Source of the DNA: a virus
Length of the DNA: 60,280 nucleotides
Strand: one strand, 5' to 3'
Virus record (IMG/VR): IMGVR_UViG_3300031718_000012
Span: 1 to 60,280 of that record
Every line of letters begins with the position of its first letter. Position 1 is the stretch's first letter. The position numbers were made by a program, and so were the translations under genes. A model generated the notes under the pieces. It worked only from the letters and a program-made list of their open reading frames with translations. It was not told the DNA's origin and did not search any database. Positions 15,759-25,146 of the stretch are shown here, in pieces.

Positions 15759-16103
15759 CGACATAATTTCGTTGAACGCCATCATGCTCTCACCGATGAA
15801 ATCGGACGAAGGGTGAGTCAATCCCACGAGACAGCAACCCTCGGTATTTTCCGGCGTGTTCCCGAAGTGAATTAGAACGTCATCGTTAGGGAACCCGGGC
15901 ACACCATAGAGGCGCGGAGTAAAAATCGGCCGGCCCTCTAGCTGCGACAGCCTGGGGGATTGCGTGATGTTCGCGCCGTAACGACCGGCGACGACAGGCA
16001 GGAGCGGTTCGAGAGTGAAGCACTGAAAGTCTGGCGCAATCTGCAGAATGCCGGTGGTCGACTGCAGACTGCGCCACTTTCGCGTTATGACGACGTCGGG
16101 CAT
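15711..16103 (-). CDS. DUF5675-like protein
   Basis: A 130-residue protein with the DUF5675 pattern: a first-strand region FTLEPLLPV, ITQSPRLSQ, PRLYGVPGFPNDDVLIHFGN and the signature NTPENTEGCCLVG near residue 90. DUF5675 proteins are frequent in phage genomes near lysis genes and are thought to have an L,D-transpeptidase-like or related fold, although activity is not established. GGGAGTAA precedes the ATG and overlaps the stop of the papain-like gene, so the two are coupled. Confidence 0.75.
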   Translation of the reverse strand: MPDVVITRKWRSLQSTTGILQIAPDFQCFTLEPLLPVVAGRYGANITQSPRLSQLEGRPIFTPRLYGVPGFPNDDVLIHFGNTPENTEGCCLVGLTHPSSDFIGESMMAFNEIMSLLSGHFYVTYVDAVG

Positions 16104-16973
16104 TTACTCCCAGGCTTTCCCGAGATGGCCCATCTTGACGTCGGTGGTGAGATTCGGATTCGCCAGGAAATCGTACGAGAGCAAACCGAAGCCGCCGGGG
16201 TCATCACTGACCGGGCACTTCGTTCCCCACGTCACATCCCAGGAATTCTCGAACCAGACGGCGCCGGGATTCGGCGCGCCAGGGCACCGAATGTCATCGT
16301 CGTATCCGATCAGCGCGTGTAGCGCGTGACCACCTTGCAGTGTTTCGCGCGACAGGTTCGGGTAGGGAATCAACCCGGTCCGCGCGGCATCGTCGCTCTC
16401 GAATGAATCGTAAACCGCGACGCCGATGACGGCCGTGTAGTCCGACAGGATGCACGACTTTATGTTCGCGATTACGTTTCCGATGGTGTGAAACGCGCCG
16501 CCAGGATATTGCGCGGCCGTTGCGATCTGCGCGGCGTTCGGGCGAACATTGCAGACGTTCTCGTCATACGGCATATCGGTAAGAGGACACCAACCGAATC
16601 CCCCGGCCTTGGGATCTGGAACCTGGACCGCCGACGAAATCATCGCGCCGACATCGCCCTGGGTGAACGTGCCTTCGAGGATCCGCTCCATCGCGTACGC
16701 GAATGCCGGGGAGAAAACTACCGGGCCGACTTGAGGTTTCCAGCGCAGATAAAGGCGCTCACCAAACGAGCAGCACGCGTGGCCGTCGCAGGATCCTTGC
16801 GTGCCCTGATTCTTGACCTTGGGAATTCTCCCCGAGACGAATGCGCGGCGTGGCCACGCGGACGGCGCCGGTGCTTTGACCAGGTGCGAGGGGAACCCGG
16901 GGGCCGCATGATCTGGAAGAGACGAAAGCAAGCCATAACGATGACCTTTAGGCGAGAGCTGCAGTTGCGGCAT
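16104..16973 (-). CDS. Papain-like (C1) cysteine peptidase
   Basis: A 289-residue protein with a papain-family catalytic layout: oxyanion Q56 in KNQGTQGSC, nucleophile C62, general base H216 in GGHALHALIGYDDD, and N243 in WFENSWDVTWG. No signal peptide is evident from ATG 16973 (AAAGGA 9 bases upstream). Its place beside DUF5675-like and holin-like genes suggests a role in release or in host takeover. Phage papain-like peptidases are uncommon but known. The first 45 residues may be a propeptide or linker. A large inverted repeat sits just before the gene. Confidence 0.8.
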   Translation of the reverse strand: MPQLQLSPKGHRYGLLSSLPDHAAPGFPSHLVKAPAPSAWPRRAFVSGRIPKVKNQGTQGSCDGHACCSFGERLYLRWKPQVGPVVFSPAFAYAMERILEGTFTQGDVGAMISSAVQVPDPKAGGFGWCPLTDMPYDENVCNVRPNAAQIATAAQYPGGAFHTIGNVIANIKSCILSDYTAVIGVAVYDSFESDDAARTGLIPYPNLSRETLQGGHALHALIGYDDDIRCPGAPNPGAVWFENSWDVTWGTKCPVSDDPGGFGLLSYDFLANPNLTTDVKMGHLGKAWE

Positions 16974-16993
16974 GTGTGGTGTCCTTTCCGGCT

Positions 16994-17025
16994 GGCCCGT
17001 CAAGCTGCATTCAACTTGACGGGCC
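16994..17025 (-). repeat. Intergenic palindromic element, copy 1
   Basis: Eleven-base perfect arms (16994-17004 and 17015-17025, GGCCCGTCAAG and its complement) around a 10-base centre. On the minus strand it carries GCCCGTCAAGTTGAATGCA, 20 bases before the peptidase ATG. The same core occurs near 42.8 kb and at 59.1 kb, each time upstream of a gene in the same orientation. No T-tract, so not an ordinary terminator. Confidence 0.75.
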
Positions 17026-17103
17026 ATGTCCGGTGCTCGCGGGTTCGGAAGGTGTCTAAACTTCCCTGTACCTACCCGCTAACCGCGCGTCGTGGGATTA
17101 TGC

Positions 17104-17784
17104 CTACAGGTGCAAATGTTCCGCGATCGAAATGTGCATGTAGACCGTAGCCGGGCAATTCAGACCAGCCTTTGCGCCGGATTCCAGAATTTCGTTGTAG
17201 CCCGACTTGAAGCTCGCGTGCGACCGCTTGTGCGGGACGATTGGCAGCACGGTCGTTGAACCGTTCGCCGACCTCGAGTAAACGGCCGTCAGGCGCGCCT
17301 TAGCGACCTGCGCCAGTTGCGGTTCTTTGGTCATGAAGCCCGCGATTGTTGAGAGTACGAACTGGATGATTCCAGCGATCGTGCTGAGCAGGTTCCCGCC
17401 AGGCAGACCGAGAGATGACAGGAAGTCGCCGAAATTGTCGACCACGGCTTTGACCGCGGCTTCGACCTTTTGCAGCGCGCCCTGGGGCGGCGGGGTGACT
17501 GCCAAATATTCAACGGCCGCGCCTTTCAGGTCGACGAGGGCAGCCTTCGCGACGGCGAGCGCGAGCAGAATCGGCGCGGAGAAAACAAAACCGTTCGCCG
17601 TAAGCAGAGTTTGAATCGAGTTGATGGCGTCCTCGGCGATCGGAGCGAAGTTTAGGAGCTCCTGCACCGGGTCGCAACCTTCCATGAGTAATGCGCCAGC
17701 GCCGACGCCGGCGACCCTCAAAACTGGAAACGCAAGTGCGCCCTTCACCAGATGGCCGTTGAACATTCGTCGTGAGAGATTCAT
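17104..17784 (-). CDS. Tat-type exported lipoprotein candidate (226 aa)
   Basis: ATG 17784 after AAGGAG. The N-terminus has a twin-arginine pattern SRRMF followed by a hydrophobic core (ALAFPVLRVAGVGAGALL) and a lipobox-like MEGC at residues 35-38, suggesting Tat export and lipid attachment. The mature part is helical and Ala-rich with several hydrophobic helices (PILLALAVAKAALVDLKG; LLSTIAGIIQFVLSTIAGF) and a basic C-terminal region. No family recognised. It lies between the peptidase and the holin-like genes. Confidence 0.6.
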   Translation of the reverse strand: MNLSRRMFNGHLVKGALAFPVLRVAGVGAGALLMEGCDPVQELLNFAPIAEDAINSIQTLLTANGFVFSAPILLALAVAKAALVDLKGAAVEYLAVTPPPQGALQKVEAAVKAVVDNFGDFLSSLGLPGGNLLSTIAGIIQFVLSTIAGFMTKEPQLAQVAKARLTAVYSRSANGSTTVLPIVPHKRSHASFKSGYNEILESGAKAGLNCPATVYMHISIAEHLHL

Positions 17785-17915
17785 GTTGCTCCTTTCGTGC
17801 ATTTATTTTTGCGGCAAGACTCTGCCGAGTCCTCCCAACTCATCCCGCTATCCGCAGCGCCAGAAACGTTTTTGTCACGGGTGCAGACCTGCCTTCCCAC
17901 TCTTGCCGCAACTCG

Positions 17916-18302
17916 TTACTTCGGAGCTGGAGCCGGTACGGATCCCGCGGTCGGTGGCGTCGGCGGCGGCGGCTTCAACTTGTAGAATTTTCGAGTACTG
18001 ACGTTGATGTCGTAGCCTGGCCCGGCCTCTCCGGTCATCTGATTATTCAAGCGTTGCGCCACTCCGCGCCACTGGTCGACGACAGGCTGCATTTTCTTAT
18101 CGTCCTCCGCGAGCTTCTCACGCAGATTTTCCCAGATGGCCAGGTTGTCGAGATACTGCTGCGAGGGACACTTTTCATCTGCACCAGCGACGCAGGTATC
18201 GGCGCTATATTTGTGATGATGGTCGACCCCGAATGCCCAATAGAGAGCGCCGGCGAGAAGCGCACAGACCGCGACAAGCCCTGCGGTGTTCTTGAAGTTC
18301 AT
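17916..18302 (-). CDS. Membrane-anchored periplasmic protein, spanin-like in layout
   Basis: One N-terminal hydrophobic helix (TAGLVAVCALLAGALYWAF) with a periplasmic helical domain (YLDNLAIWENLREKLAEDDKKMQPVV) and a Pro-rich tail. GGAGG precedes the start. The layout (N-terminal anchor, coiled-coil, position next to holin-like genes) fits an inner-membrane spanin, but no sequence signature proves it and no outer-membrane partner is assigned. Confidence 0.5.
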   Translation of the reverse strand: MNFKNTAGLVAVCALLAGALYWAFGVDHHHKYSADTCVAGADEKCPSQQYLDNLAIWENLREKLAEDDKKMQPVVDQWRGVAQRLNNQMTGEAGPGYDINVSTRKFYKLKPPPPTPPTAGSVPAPAPK

Positions 18303-18350
18303 AAGGTGGAATTTCCTCCGGCGACAATCTACATCCGACCGGGCCGCGCG

Positions 18351-18779
18351 TCAACGATGGAGCCAAAGACTGAGTAACTGGCCCAGCACGACCAAGACCA
18401 GCCCTACCCATTGCAACCTGGTTTGCCTCTCCTGATCCTTCGTCTTCTTCTGCTGCTTCTCCATATTCTCAGTATTGGTTTTTACCGCGCCGGCGAGACT
18501 CTGTACGCTTTCGAGCTTAGATACTTTGTCCTTCACGGAGCCCAGCTCTTCGCGGAAATTTTCCCGCATGTTCGCCACGTCCGAACGGAACCCGTCGATC
18601 ACACCCTGGACCGCTCCCTGCATGATCGATAACTCGCTTTTGTCTGCTTTGTTTCGGAGCTCCTTCAATATGTCGTCCTGTTTTTTGTTTATGTTATCCA
18701 GGACTCCTACTAAGGGCACCGAAAGCATGGGTTCAGACGGTTTGTTGTTTGACATTTTTTTTGATTTCCTGCGAGACAT
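18351..18779 (-). CDS. XhlA/holin-like tail-anchored coiled-coil protein
   Basis: A soluble helical region (LDNINKKQDDILKELRNKAD; FREELGSVKDKVSKLESV) is followed by one C-terminal membrane helix (WVGLVLVVLGQLLSLWL) and HR. This coiled coil plus tail anchor is the layout of XhlA-type haemolysin/holin proteins. ATG 18779 is used; ATG 18755 behind AGGAAA is a plausible shorter start. It follows another membrane protein, so the two may form a holin pair. Confidence 0.55.
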   Translation of the reverse strand: MSRRKSKKMSNNKPSEPMLSVPLVGVLDNINKKQDDILKELRNKADKSELSIMQGAVQGVIDGFRSDVANMRENFREELGSVKDKVSKLESVQSLAGAVKTNTENMEKQQKKTKDQERQTRLQWVGLVLVVLGQLLSLWLHR

Positions 18780-18784
18780 CAAAC

Positions 18785-19255
18785 CTACTTTCCGGATTCA
18801 GTGGAGCTTTTCTGGACCACCGTAGCCTCCGGAGCTACTAACTTCACTTCATCGACCTTATCCTTGGGAACGTTCATCTGCTGGAAGTCCGAAGGAGCCA
18901 GCTTGTCCTTGAAGAACGCGGGAATAAATTTCTGTGCGAAGAACCAGTCGATCAGCGAATCGGAAACGAAACCTAGCGCCATGAATGGCACCACGCCGGG
19001 ATTGATGTTGAACGGAAGGTGCCATCCAAATAGACCGAAGACGGCCGTGAAGCCGAATTTCTCGCACGCGTACCAGATAAAAAACGCAATGAACCATCGC
19101 GTCAGAATCGTGATGACGTTGCGCACGACGAAAGCCCAAACCGTGTGGAGCGGATTGGGATCCGCGGAAGTTACGAGCTGCGCGCGTTTCAGCAAGAACA
19201 CAAACTCGCCCAACAGAAAGCCCAGATAGCTGAAGACCAGAAGCCAGTTAATCAT
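18785..19255 (-). CDS. Multi-pass membrane protein, possible holin
   Basis: ATG 19255 after TAGGAGA. Three to four hydrophobic segments lie at about residues 3-22, 43-70 (VVRNVITILTRWFIAFFIWY), 72-85 and 88-105. The C-terminal 45 residues are charged and soluble. Position among release genes suggests a holin or membrane accessory; no family certain. Confidence 0.5.
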   Translation of the reverse strand: MINWLLVFSYLGFLLGEFVFLLKRAQLVTSADPNPLHTVWAFVVRNVITILTRWFIAFFIWYACEKFGFTAVFGLFGWHLPFNINPGVVPFMALGFVSDSLIDWFFAQKFIPAFFKDKLAPSDFQQMNVPKDKVDEVKLVAPEATVVQKSSTESGK

Positions 19256-19265
19256 CGCGTATCTC

Positions 19266-21575
19266 CTAAATGCTCAGAGCTGCTTTTACCTTCGACACGA
19301 ACCAGGCAAACATCGAGCTGACTGGCGACGGCGCCGTCGGAGTTCCGCCGCCGACGGCTGTTAGTGGATGTGGATAGGTGTACGGGGTGTAGGTTAAGCC
19401 CCAAGTGTTCGTTGCGGTGCAGGTGTAGAATTTTCCTTGGCCGCTGTAGCTTGCGGGATTCGACCCAGCCGTCGTATTCCACGATCCCTGATCCGTTGCC
19501 CAATATCCTACCCCGGTGGTACAGGTCGTTGGACGAAGAGCGAGCGTTCCGTGGCCGTCACCCGTAGTTCCATTGAACGGGGTACAGGTGCTGCCAGTAG
19601 GACATGAAGTTTGCGCGGTTTGATTCGATGGCTCGATAAAATAATTCCGGTTTGCCAAATATCGCAGACTCTGGTTCGATTCCAGCTTTACTGGATGCGC
19701 GATTGTCAGGCCGTTCAAAGTTGTCGCGATGATATGTGGGGGAACTAAACTTGCCGTGGGTATAAGCGGCAGAGGTACTTGAACTCCGGGCGTGCTTTGG
19801 ATGGCCTGCTCCATTGCGCGCCCCGGATCGTCAAGCGTTTGCGGCGCTCGCGTAATGACGCCGACATCCCCGGTATTCCAGGTCTGGGCTGAGCTGGTGT
19901 TAGTCGTTGGAGTCGCGTCGTACGTGAATGCCGTTCCAGAGTTTGTCGCAATCGTACTGCAAAACCCCTGGGTAACATTGCAAAGCGAGTAAGGTGACCC
20001 GCTGTTTACCCATTGGCTCGCGGTATAGCTTACCGAGCTTGTCGGAGTGCTGGCCCCATTAGACCCGGTGTGAGTGAACGCCCCATATAGAGTCGTTTCG
20101 GTGAGTCTGATCTGACCGCCATTGGTGAACGCCAGACCATTCAATCCGAATGAAGTAAAGCCACCGACGGTCAGCGAGTTCGCAGTGTTCGACAGGACGA
20201 AAGCTGTAGCGTCAGTTGTTGCATCCCACGCGAGCCATATATTCGCTCCAGGTGAACCGACGTTCAGGGTAAACGCGCCCGAGGTCCACGGAGAAGTCGT
20301 AATTGGAATAGTCGACCCACTCACGGTGCCAATGACCCAGGGGCCGGTATCGACTCTGTTGTCGAGAGCGTCGTAAACTGATCCGCCGCAGCGCCCATAT
20401 CCAGTGTCGCGAAAGCACCTCTGATGCTGGATGTTGAGCAGAAAAGTTAAAGTGGTAGCTCCGCCGAGGCAGCTAACATTCCCGCCGAAAGCCAGCGCGA
20501 TTCCGTCGCGCATGTTGAACGGACCCACGTCGTCGCCGTTGCACTCCGTTATGCTGTTCCAGACGAACGTATCTTCCAGAGAAACGTACTTGCATCCCAA
20601 TCTAGCTCTTCCGCTGGTGTCGGTTCCGTGACAAGTCAAGAACGGCGCGCCCAGACTCCCGCCAGCGTAGCTGTTGAATCGAGATTCGAAACGTCCGCCG
20701 CCGCCAAATCCGGGTTGGCCCTTGGGCGGAAACTCGCTCTCGGTCGTTCCGTACTGCCAGTTATTGTTTTCCAGATATATTTGAGTGCTGTCCGCGTTCC
20801 CTGGCCAAGGTTGCGTCCAAGAATTGTCGCCGTATCCCGCCGTGCCACCAGCAGGAACGCCCATATAGTTCGACATTTCTAAGTTCGAACATTCGATAGA
20901 GCCAGACCCGGCAAGAGGGATACAGGTCGTGTGGTCGATCACTCCGAAGAAATTGTCGATGAGAATTTTTCCGTTGGTCCCCGAACCGTTCGCGGAGTTG
21001 CTGAAACCTGTAAAAGAAATGTTGTCGATGCGGATGAAGGGAGCGCCGGAAGTTGTTTCGACTCCATACAGACTCATTGGCGGGCCGCCGTTCGTCAGCG
21101 CCCCCGTGCAGGGCGACGGATTGCCGCTGCCGTTGCATGGAACTATCGCTAGCATCGAAACGTGAACGTATTGCCCTGGAATCGCCGCCGAACATCCAGC
21201 TTGCGCTACTCCGTTAAAGGCGATTAGCGGAGTCGAACTATTATTGAATTGATCCAAGATAGTTGTGCTGTTGGTTGCCGAGCCCAATTGGGAAGGTAGA
21301 TTGTTTGGTACGCCAGCACCGATTATCGAAATGCATTTATTTGTGTTTACGCCAGCGCCCCAGACACAAGTACCCGCAGGGACGGCAACCGTGTCGCCAT
21401 TTGACGTGAGGTTTATGGCGTTCTGTACGTCGGTCGAGCCGCAAGTGACGGCGTTGAAAGTCGTAGCGCCGGCGACGCTGGGGAACGCCAGGAAGAGCCC
21501 GGCCATAAATATCGGCTGCCAGACCAGCTCAAGCGCTAGGACAAATGTTAGGACGTACGCTACAAATTTTTTCAT
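19266..21575 (-). CDS. Exported beta-helix/appendage-like protein (769 aa)
   Basis: The N-terminus is a signal peptide (KKFVAYVLTFVLALELVW, a second hydrophobic stretch, then VAGA). The mature part begins with a beta-helix-like entry, VQNAINLTSNGDTVAVPAGT, as in pectate-lyase-fold tailspikes, followed by long Ser/Thr/Gly/Asn-rich beta sequence with scattered Cys pairs. ATG 21575 (second of two) fits AGGTGG. It is the last of four fibre-like genes downstream of the baseplate. It could be a receptor- or polysaccharide-binding spike, or a secreted surface protein. Confidence 0.6.
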   Translation of the reverse strand: MKKFVAYVLTFVLALELVWQPIFMAGLFLAFPSVAGATTFNAVTCGSTDVQNAINLTSNGDTVAVPAGTCVWGAGVNTNKCISIIGAGVPNNLPSQLGSATNSTTILDQFNNSSTPLIAFNGVAQAGCSAAIPGQYVHVSMLAIVPCNGSGNPSPCTGALTNGGPPMSLYGVETTSGAPFIRIDNISFTGFSNSANGSGTNGKILIDNFFGVIDHTTCIPLAGSGSIECSNLEMSNYMGVPAGGTAGYGDNSWTQPWPGNADSTQIYLENNNWQYGTTESEFPPKGQPGFGGGGRFESRFNSYAGGSLGAPFLTCHGTDTSGRARLGCKYVSLEDTFVWNSITECNGDDVGPFNMRDGIALAFGGNVSCLGGATTLTFLLNIQHQRCFRDTGYGRCGGSVYDALDNRVDTGPWVIGTVSGSTIPITTSPWTSGAFTLNVGSPGANIWLAWDATTDATAFVLSNTANSLTVGGFTSFGLNGLAFTNGGQIRLTETTLYGAFTHTGSNGASTPTSSVSYTASQWVNSGSPYSLCNVTQGFCSTIATNSGTAFTYDATPTTNTSSAQTWNTGDVGVITRAPQTLDDPGRAMEQAIQSTPGVQVPLPLIPTASLVPPHIIATTLNGLTIAHPVKLESNQSLRYLANRNYFIEPSNQTAQTSCPTGSTCTPFNGTTGDGHGTLALRPTTCTTGVGYWATDQGSWNTTAGSNPASYSGQGKFYTCTATNTWGLTYTPYTYPHPLTAVGGGTPTAPSPVSSMFAWFVSKVKAALSI

Positions 21576-21582
21576 CATCCAC

Positions 21583-24500
21583 CTAGTGATTGGCGATTAT
21601 CAGAGCAACCGCATATTGCGGAGTCGTTGAGCAGCCGGTTGACGCCAGCGTGCTGGCTGCGGCGTAAAGTAGAGCGTTGACCGAAACGTTGGACGCGATC
21701 GACACCACACTTTGGACGAACGTTCCTGAGCCATTACCGACTGTGCCATTCCCCGAAATCGTCAGTGTCGGCCCGGCAATGGTCTGGGTGTTACCGTTCG
21801 CGTCGGTGTAGGTGATCGTCGGCTGAGCCGTGTTGCTCGCAGCTGAACAGCCGACGCCGGCGCGCGTCTGGTAAACCTGAATTCCAACGATGGCGCCACT
21901 GAAGAAGCTAGCCGCGCTGCTCGAGCCGAGCGCTGCACCAAAATTGGTCGCAGCGGAAACGGGATTGCCGCCCGCGATCGTTGCAGCGACGTTCAACACG
22001 TTAGAGGAATTGTTTTGGTTTAATCCCCCCGAGAAAGACAGCGGGGCGTCTCCCTCGTAATCGGTCGACGTCGCCGTGTTGGCCGCGACGAACATCGTGC
22101 GCCATTTGTTCAGGACCGGGACCGACGCGCTGCCGTTGAAAGTATCGCCACCGGCAAATGCGACCGTTGAGTTCGTGGTTCCGACGGTCATCAAGAAAAT
22201 CTGGAACGTGGTCGATGGCTGCGTGGCTGGAAAGGTATACGCGCAAGCCGCCGTGCAATTCATGATGACGAGCTTGCCGTTGTCGGCGGAAGTTGCTCCC
22301 TGGGACGTCGTGTACGTGACCGACCCGTTGAACCCGCCGCCGCCCGAACCGTTCGACGCTGCGGTGATCAGGCCTTTCGCGTTGACGGTAATGTTCGCAT
22401 TCGTGAAAGAGCCGACATTCGAGTTGACCGTGGCAAGCGTTGTAACCAAGCCTCCGGCTGTGGTGGTTAGGTCGCCAGTAAGCGCGGGGAATGCGGTGCC
22501 CGATAGCCGCCCATTCGCATCGGTCGGAAGAATCTCAGCCGACCAGTAATTGTTCGAAGCATCGGTCCACCAGAAAGCACACTCGGGATTTCCGCTCGCT
22601 CCCTGGCTACGCAGGATCTGCGTCGCATTTCCGTTTACCGTCGACGTCGTTGGCGTAACAGTCGCGACGACCGTTCCGGTATTGCACAACGCGAAAGCGA
22701 AACCGCTGGTGAGCGTCGCGCCCGAAGGTACGCTCAGCGCCGTCGACGTGGTGTTATTCGTGAGCTGGACGAGGTGTACGTTATCGGTCTGGGTGACCGC
22801 CGGCGTCGCGCTCGATTGCGCGTCGACTGGAACGCCAGGCGTCGAATTCACGATCGCCGTGCCGTTGTACATGAGCGTCTGGCCCGACGTGAGCGACGTC
22901 AGCGTGAGTGTGGTGCCCTGCAATTTCGAAACAGTTTGTGACGTGCTAGTTCCGGTCAGGTCGCCGCCCGCCGTGAAACTTCCGCTGGGACATCCGGACG
23001 TCGTAGCGCCGCCGTTCGCATCGGTGCACAGCGCCGCGCTGGTTCCGGTAATAGTCCCTGCCGACAATACGTTGACATCAGTGCCTTGAATCGCGGTGAA
23101 GAAGACAGCTTTCCCGGATCCCAGTTCGTCGGTGAGCGCGGCCGCAAGATTCGCGCTGGACGGAGTGCCCAGAAAAGTTGCGACACCGGTGCCCAAGCCC
23201 GAGACTCCGGTTGAAATTGGCAGACCGGTGGCGTTCGTGAGTACTCCGCTCGCGGGAGTGCCGAGAGCGGGAGTGACCAGCGTCGGCGACGTAGCGAAGA
23301 CGAGGGCGCCCGTTCCGGTTTCTCCCGTGACGGCCGCGGCCAGATTCGCGCTCGACGGAGTCGCGAGAAACGTGGCTACCCCGGCTGCCAGGCCAGACAC
23401 ACCGGTTGAAATCGGTAGACCTGTCGCGTTAGTCAACACCCCGCTTGCTGGCGTCCCGAGCGCCGGGGTGACAAACGTCGGCGATGTCGCGAAGACCAAC
23501 GCGCCGGTTCCGGTTTCGTCGGAAATTACTCCAGCGAGTTGCGCGGAAGTTGTCGCGGCGAACTGGTTCAGGCCGGATCCCGTGACGCCGCAAGTGGCGC
23601 ACGCGATCGCGCCGGCCGCGCTGATGGTGATTGGCGAGCTGCCGCTCAGTCCAGCCGATCCGACATTCGCGATCGGTATCCCCGTCGGCATCATCGCCGC
23701 CGTCAGACCGTTCAAGGTCGCGCCAGCCGTAAGCGTTAGAATTCCCGTAGCGCCCAGCGTCAAGGTATGCGGAGATGTGAACGTCAAATCCGGTTCGCAA
23801 CCGAACGCGCCGCCATTGTTGATTTGAACTGACAGCGCGGTTGTGGTGCAGGGGACGCCGGCGCTGCCGTTCGCCGCTGCGGTAATTGAGCCGTCAGCAG
23901 CAACCGTGATATTCGCGTTGGTGTAGCTGCCCGGAGTTACCGCTGTCGCCGCGATGTTGGCGTGCGGGATCCCGGTGGGGAGCATGGCGACCGTCAAACC
24001 GTTCAGCGTGGACCCGGCCGCGAGCGTCAGGATTCCGGTGGCACTCAAGGTGAGAGTGTGCGGCGAAGTGAAAGTTAAATCCGGCTCGCAAGCAAAAGCT
24101 CCGGAGACGTTGAGCTGCACCGAGCCCGCGACGGCGGTGCACGGAACCGTGATGGTTCCATTCGACGCCGCGGTGATCGACCCGTCAGCGGCGACGGTGA
24201 TGTTGGCGTTCGTATAGCTGCCGGGCGTGACGGCCGTGGGCGCGATGTTCGCGTGCGCGAGCTGCGCGACCAGGCTTAATACGCCGTTCGTGTCGAAGAA
24301 AATTCCGGTGGAAGCGGCGAGAGTCGGAAGCGCCAGGCCGCGCAAACCGACGACGGTTTGTGACGTCAGTGTCCCGTTCAGATCCCCGCCGGCTGCGAAC
24401 AGCGGACAAGAAACCGTGGTCGCGCCGCCGTTGCCGTCGGTGCAAAGCAAGAGCGCTGAAGTCCCTCCGATCGTTCCCGAGGAAAGCAGGTTGCTGTCGG

Positions 24501-25146
24501 TGCCCTGGACCGCGAGCGTCATGGTGTCGACGTAGGGCGAACCGGACGTTCCGGATCCGGTTTGCGTCAGCGACCATACACGAGAAGGCGCGGCGATAAT
24601 TTGCAGGAAATTATTTGACCCGGTAATCGCGGTCTGCGCGCCCCACTGGTAGCTCGCAAAAATGCTCGAGCCGCTGGAAGATCCTCCGAAGATGAATCCA
24701 TCGACGGTGACCAGGCCGGCGAATCCGGTCGACGTGGTTGAATCATGAAGGAATCCGATGACCCAGGTTCCGGCGGTCGGCGGGTTCGATTGTGCGTGGC
24801 ACTCGGTCGACGTAGTCGGGCTGTTGACGACGTAGCTCGCGCCGGAATTGAAAGTGTTCGAGTCGAAGGTGCAAAGCGCCAAGCCTCCGAAAGCAAGCGC
24901 GGCTGGCGTCGTCGCGGAAACTCCCGCGCCACCGACGACGATATAGGTCGGAACCTGAGTGTCCGTGATGCCGGCATTGATTGCACGGCCGGCGAGAGAA
25001 ACTTTTGCGGTTCCATTGAGCGTGGTTCCCGTCGTTGTGTCGTTTGGCTGGGGGAACGCGCGCGCGCCATTTATGACCGCCTGGCCCTGGGCCCCCAGGA
25101 CGGCGAGAAGAATGAGCAGAACCGGTGCGAAAAGTTTTTTGATCAT
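21583..25146 (-). CDS. Giant repetitive exported fibre-like protein (1187 aa)
   Basis: Residues 1-22 form a clear Sec signal peptide (MIKKLFAPVLLILLAVLGA, then QGQA). The rest is Gly/Ser/Thr/Ala-rich with phage tail-fibre motifs: repeated TPGSYTNANITVAADGSITA segments, two 65-residue repeats (ALVFATSPT, TPALGTPASGVLTNATGLP), and a C-terminal region typical of fibre ends. The start overlaps the previous gene (ATGA). Tail fibres are normally cytoplasmic during assembly, so the signal peptide is odd. Confidence 0.65.
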   Translation of the reverse strand: MIKKLFAPVLLILLAVLGAQGQAVINGARAFPQPNDTTTGTTLNGTAKVSLAGRAINAGITDTQVPTYIVVGGAGVSATTPAALAFGGLALCTFDSNTFNSGASYVVNSPTTSTECHAQSNPPTAGTWVIGFLHDSTTSTGFAGLVTVDGFIFGGSSSGSSIFASYQWGAQTAITGSNNFLQIIAAPSRVWSLTQTGSGTSGSPYVDTMTLAVQGTDSNLLSSGTIGGTSALLLCTDGNGGATTVSCPLFAAGGDLNGTLTSQTVVGLRGLALPTLAASTGIFFDTNGVLSLVAQLAHANIAPTAVTPGSYTNANITVAADGSITAASNGTITVPCTAVAGSVQLNVSGAFACEPDLTFTSPHTLTLSATGILTLAAGSTLNGLTVAMLPTGIPHANIAATAVTPGSYTNANITVAADGSITAAANGSAGVPCTTTALSVQINNGGAFGCEPDLTFTSPHTLTLGATGILTLTAGATLNGLTAAMMPTGIPIANVGSAGLSGSSPITISAAGAIACATCGVTGSGLNQFAATTSAQLAGVISDETGTGALVFATSPTFVTPALGTPASGVLTNATGLPISTGVSGLAAGVATFLATPSSANLAAAVTGETGTGALVFATSPTLVTPALGTPASGVLTNATGLPISTGVSGLGTGVATFLGTPSSANLAAALTDELGSGKAVFFTAIQGTDVNVLSAGTITGTSAALCTDANGGATTSGCPSGSFTAGGDLTGTSTSQTVSKLQGTTLTLTSLTSGQTLMYNGTAIVNSTPGVPVDAQSSATPAVTQTDNVHLVQLTNNTTSTALSVPSGATLTSGFAFALCNTGTVVATVTPTTSTVNGNATQILRSQGASGNPECAFWWTDASNNYWSAEILPTDANGRLSGTAFPALTGDLTTTAGGLVTTLATVNSNVGSFTNANITVNAKGLITAASNGSGGGGFNGSVTYTTSQGATSADNGKLVIMNCTAACAYTFPATQPSTTFQIFLMTVGTTNSTVAFAGGDTFNGSASVPVLNKWRTMFVAANTATSTDYEGDAPLSFSGGLNQNNSSNVLNVAATIAGGNPVSAATNFGAALGSSSAASFFSGAIVGIQVYQTRAGVGCSAASNTAQPTITYTDANGNTQTIAGPTLTISGNGTVGNGSGTFVQSVVSIASNVSVNALLYAAASTLASTGCSTTPQYAVALIIANH
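23131..23520 (-). repeat. Two tandem 195-bp repeats in the fibre-like gene
   Basis: Two adjacent copies of a 65-codon unit (about 23326-23520 and 23131-23325) encode nearly the same peptide beginning ETGTGALVFATSPT. A shorter, more diverged continuation follows. A second repeat class (segments containing GSYTNANITVAADGS) recurs at about 290-bp spacing between 23.87 and 24.25 kb. Such repeats allow fibre length change by recombination. Confidence 0.75.

Noticed and set aside
17785-17915. Short frames in the 131-base gap
   Set aside because: Only 12-20 codon frames without conserved features; one small hairpin (GACTC/GAGTC) of no clear role.
23131-24250. Regular repeats that could suggest a CRISPR array
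   Set aside because: Repeats are long (195 bp or more), coding and without short unique spacers.
19266-25146. Possible diversity-generating retroelement target in the fibre genes
   Set aside because: No reverse transcriptase gene and no template/variable repeat pair are seen.
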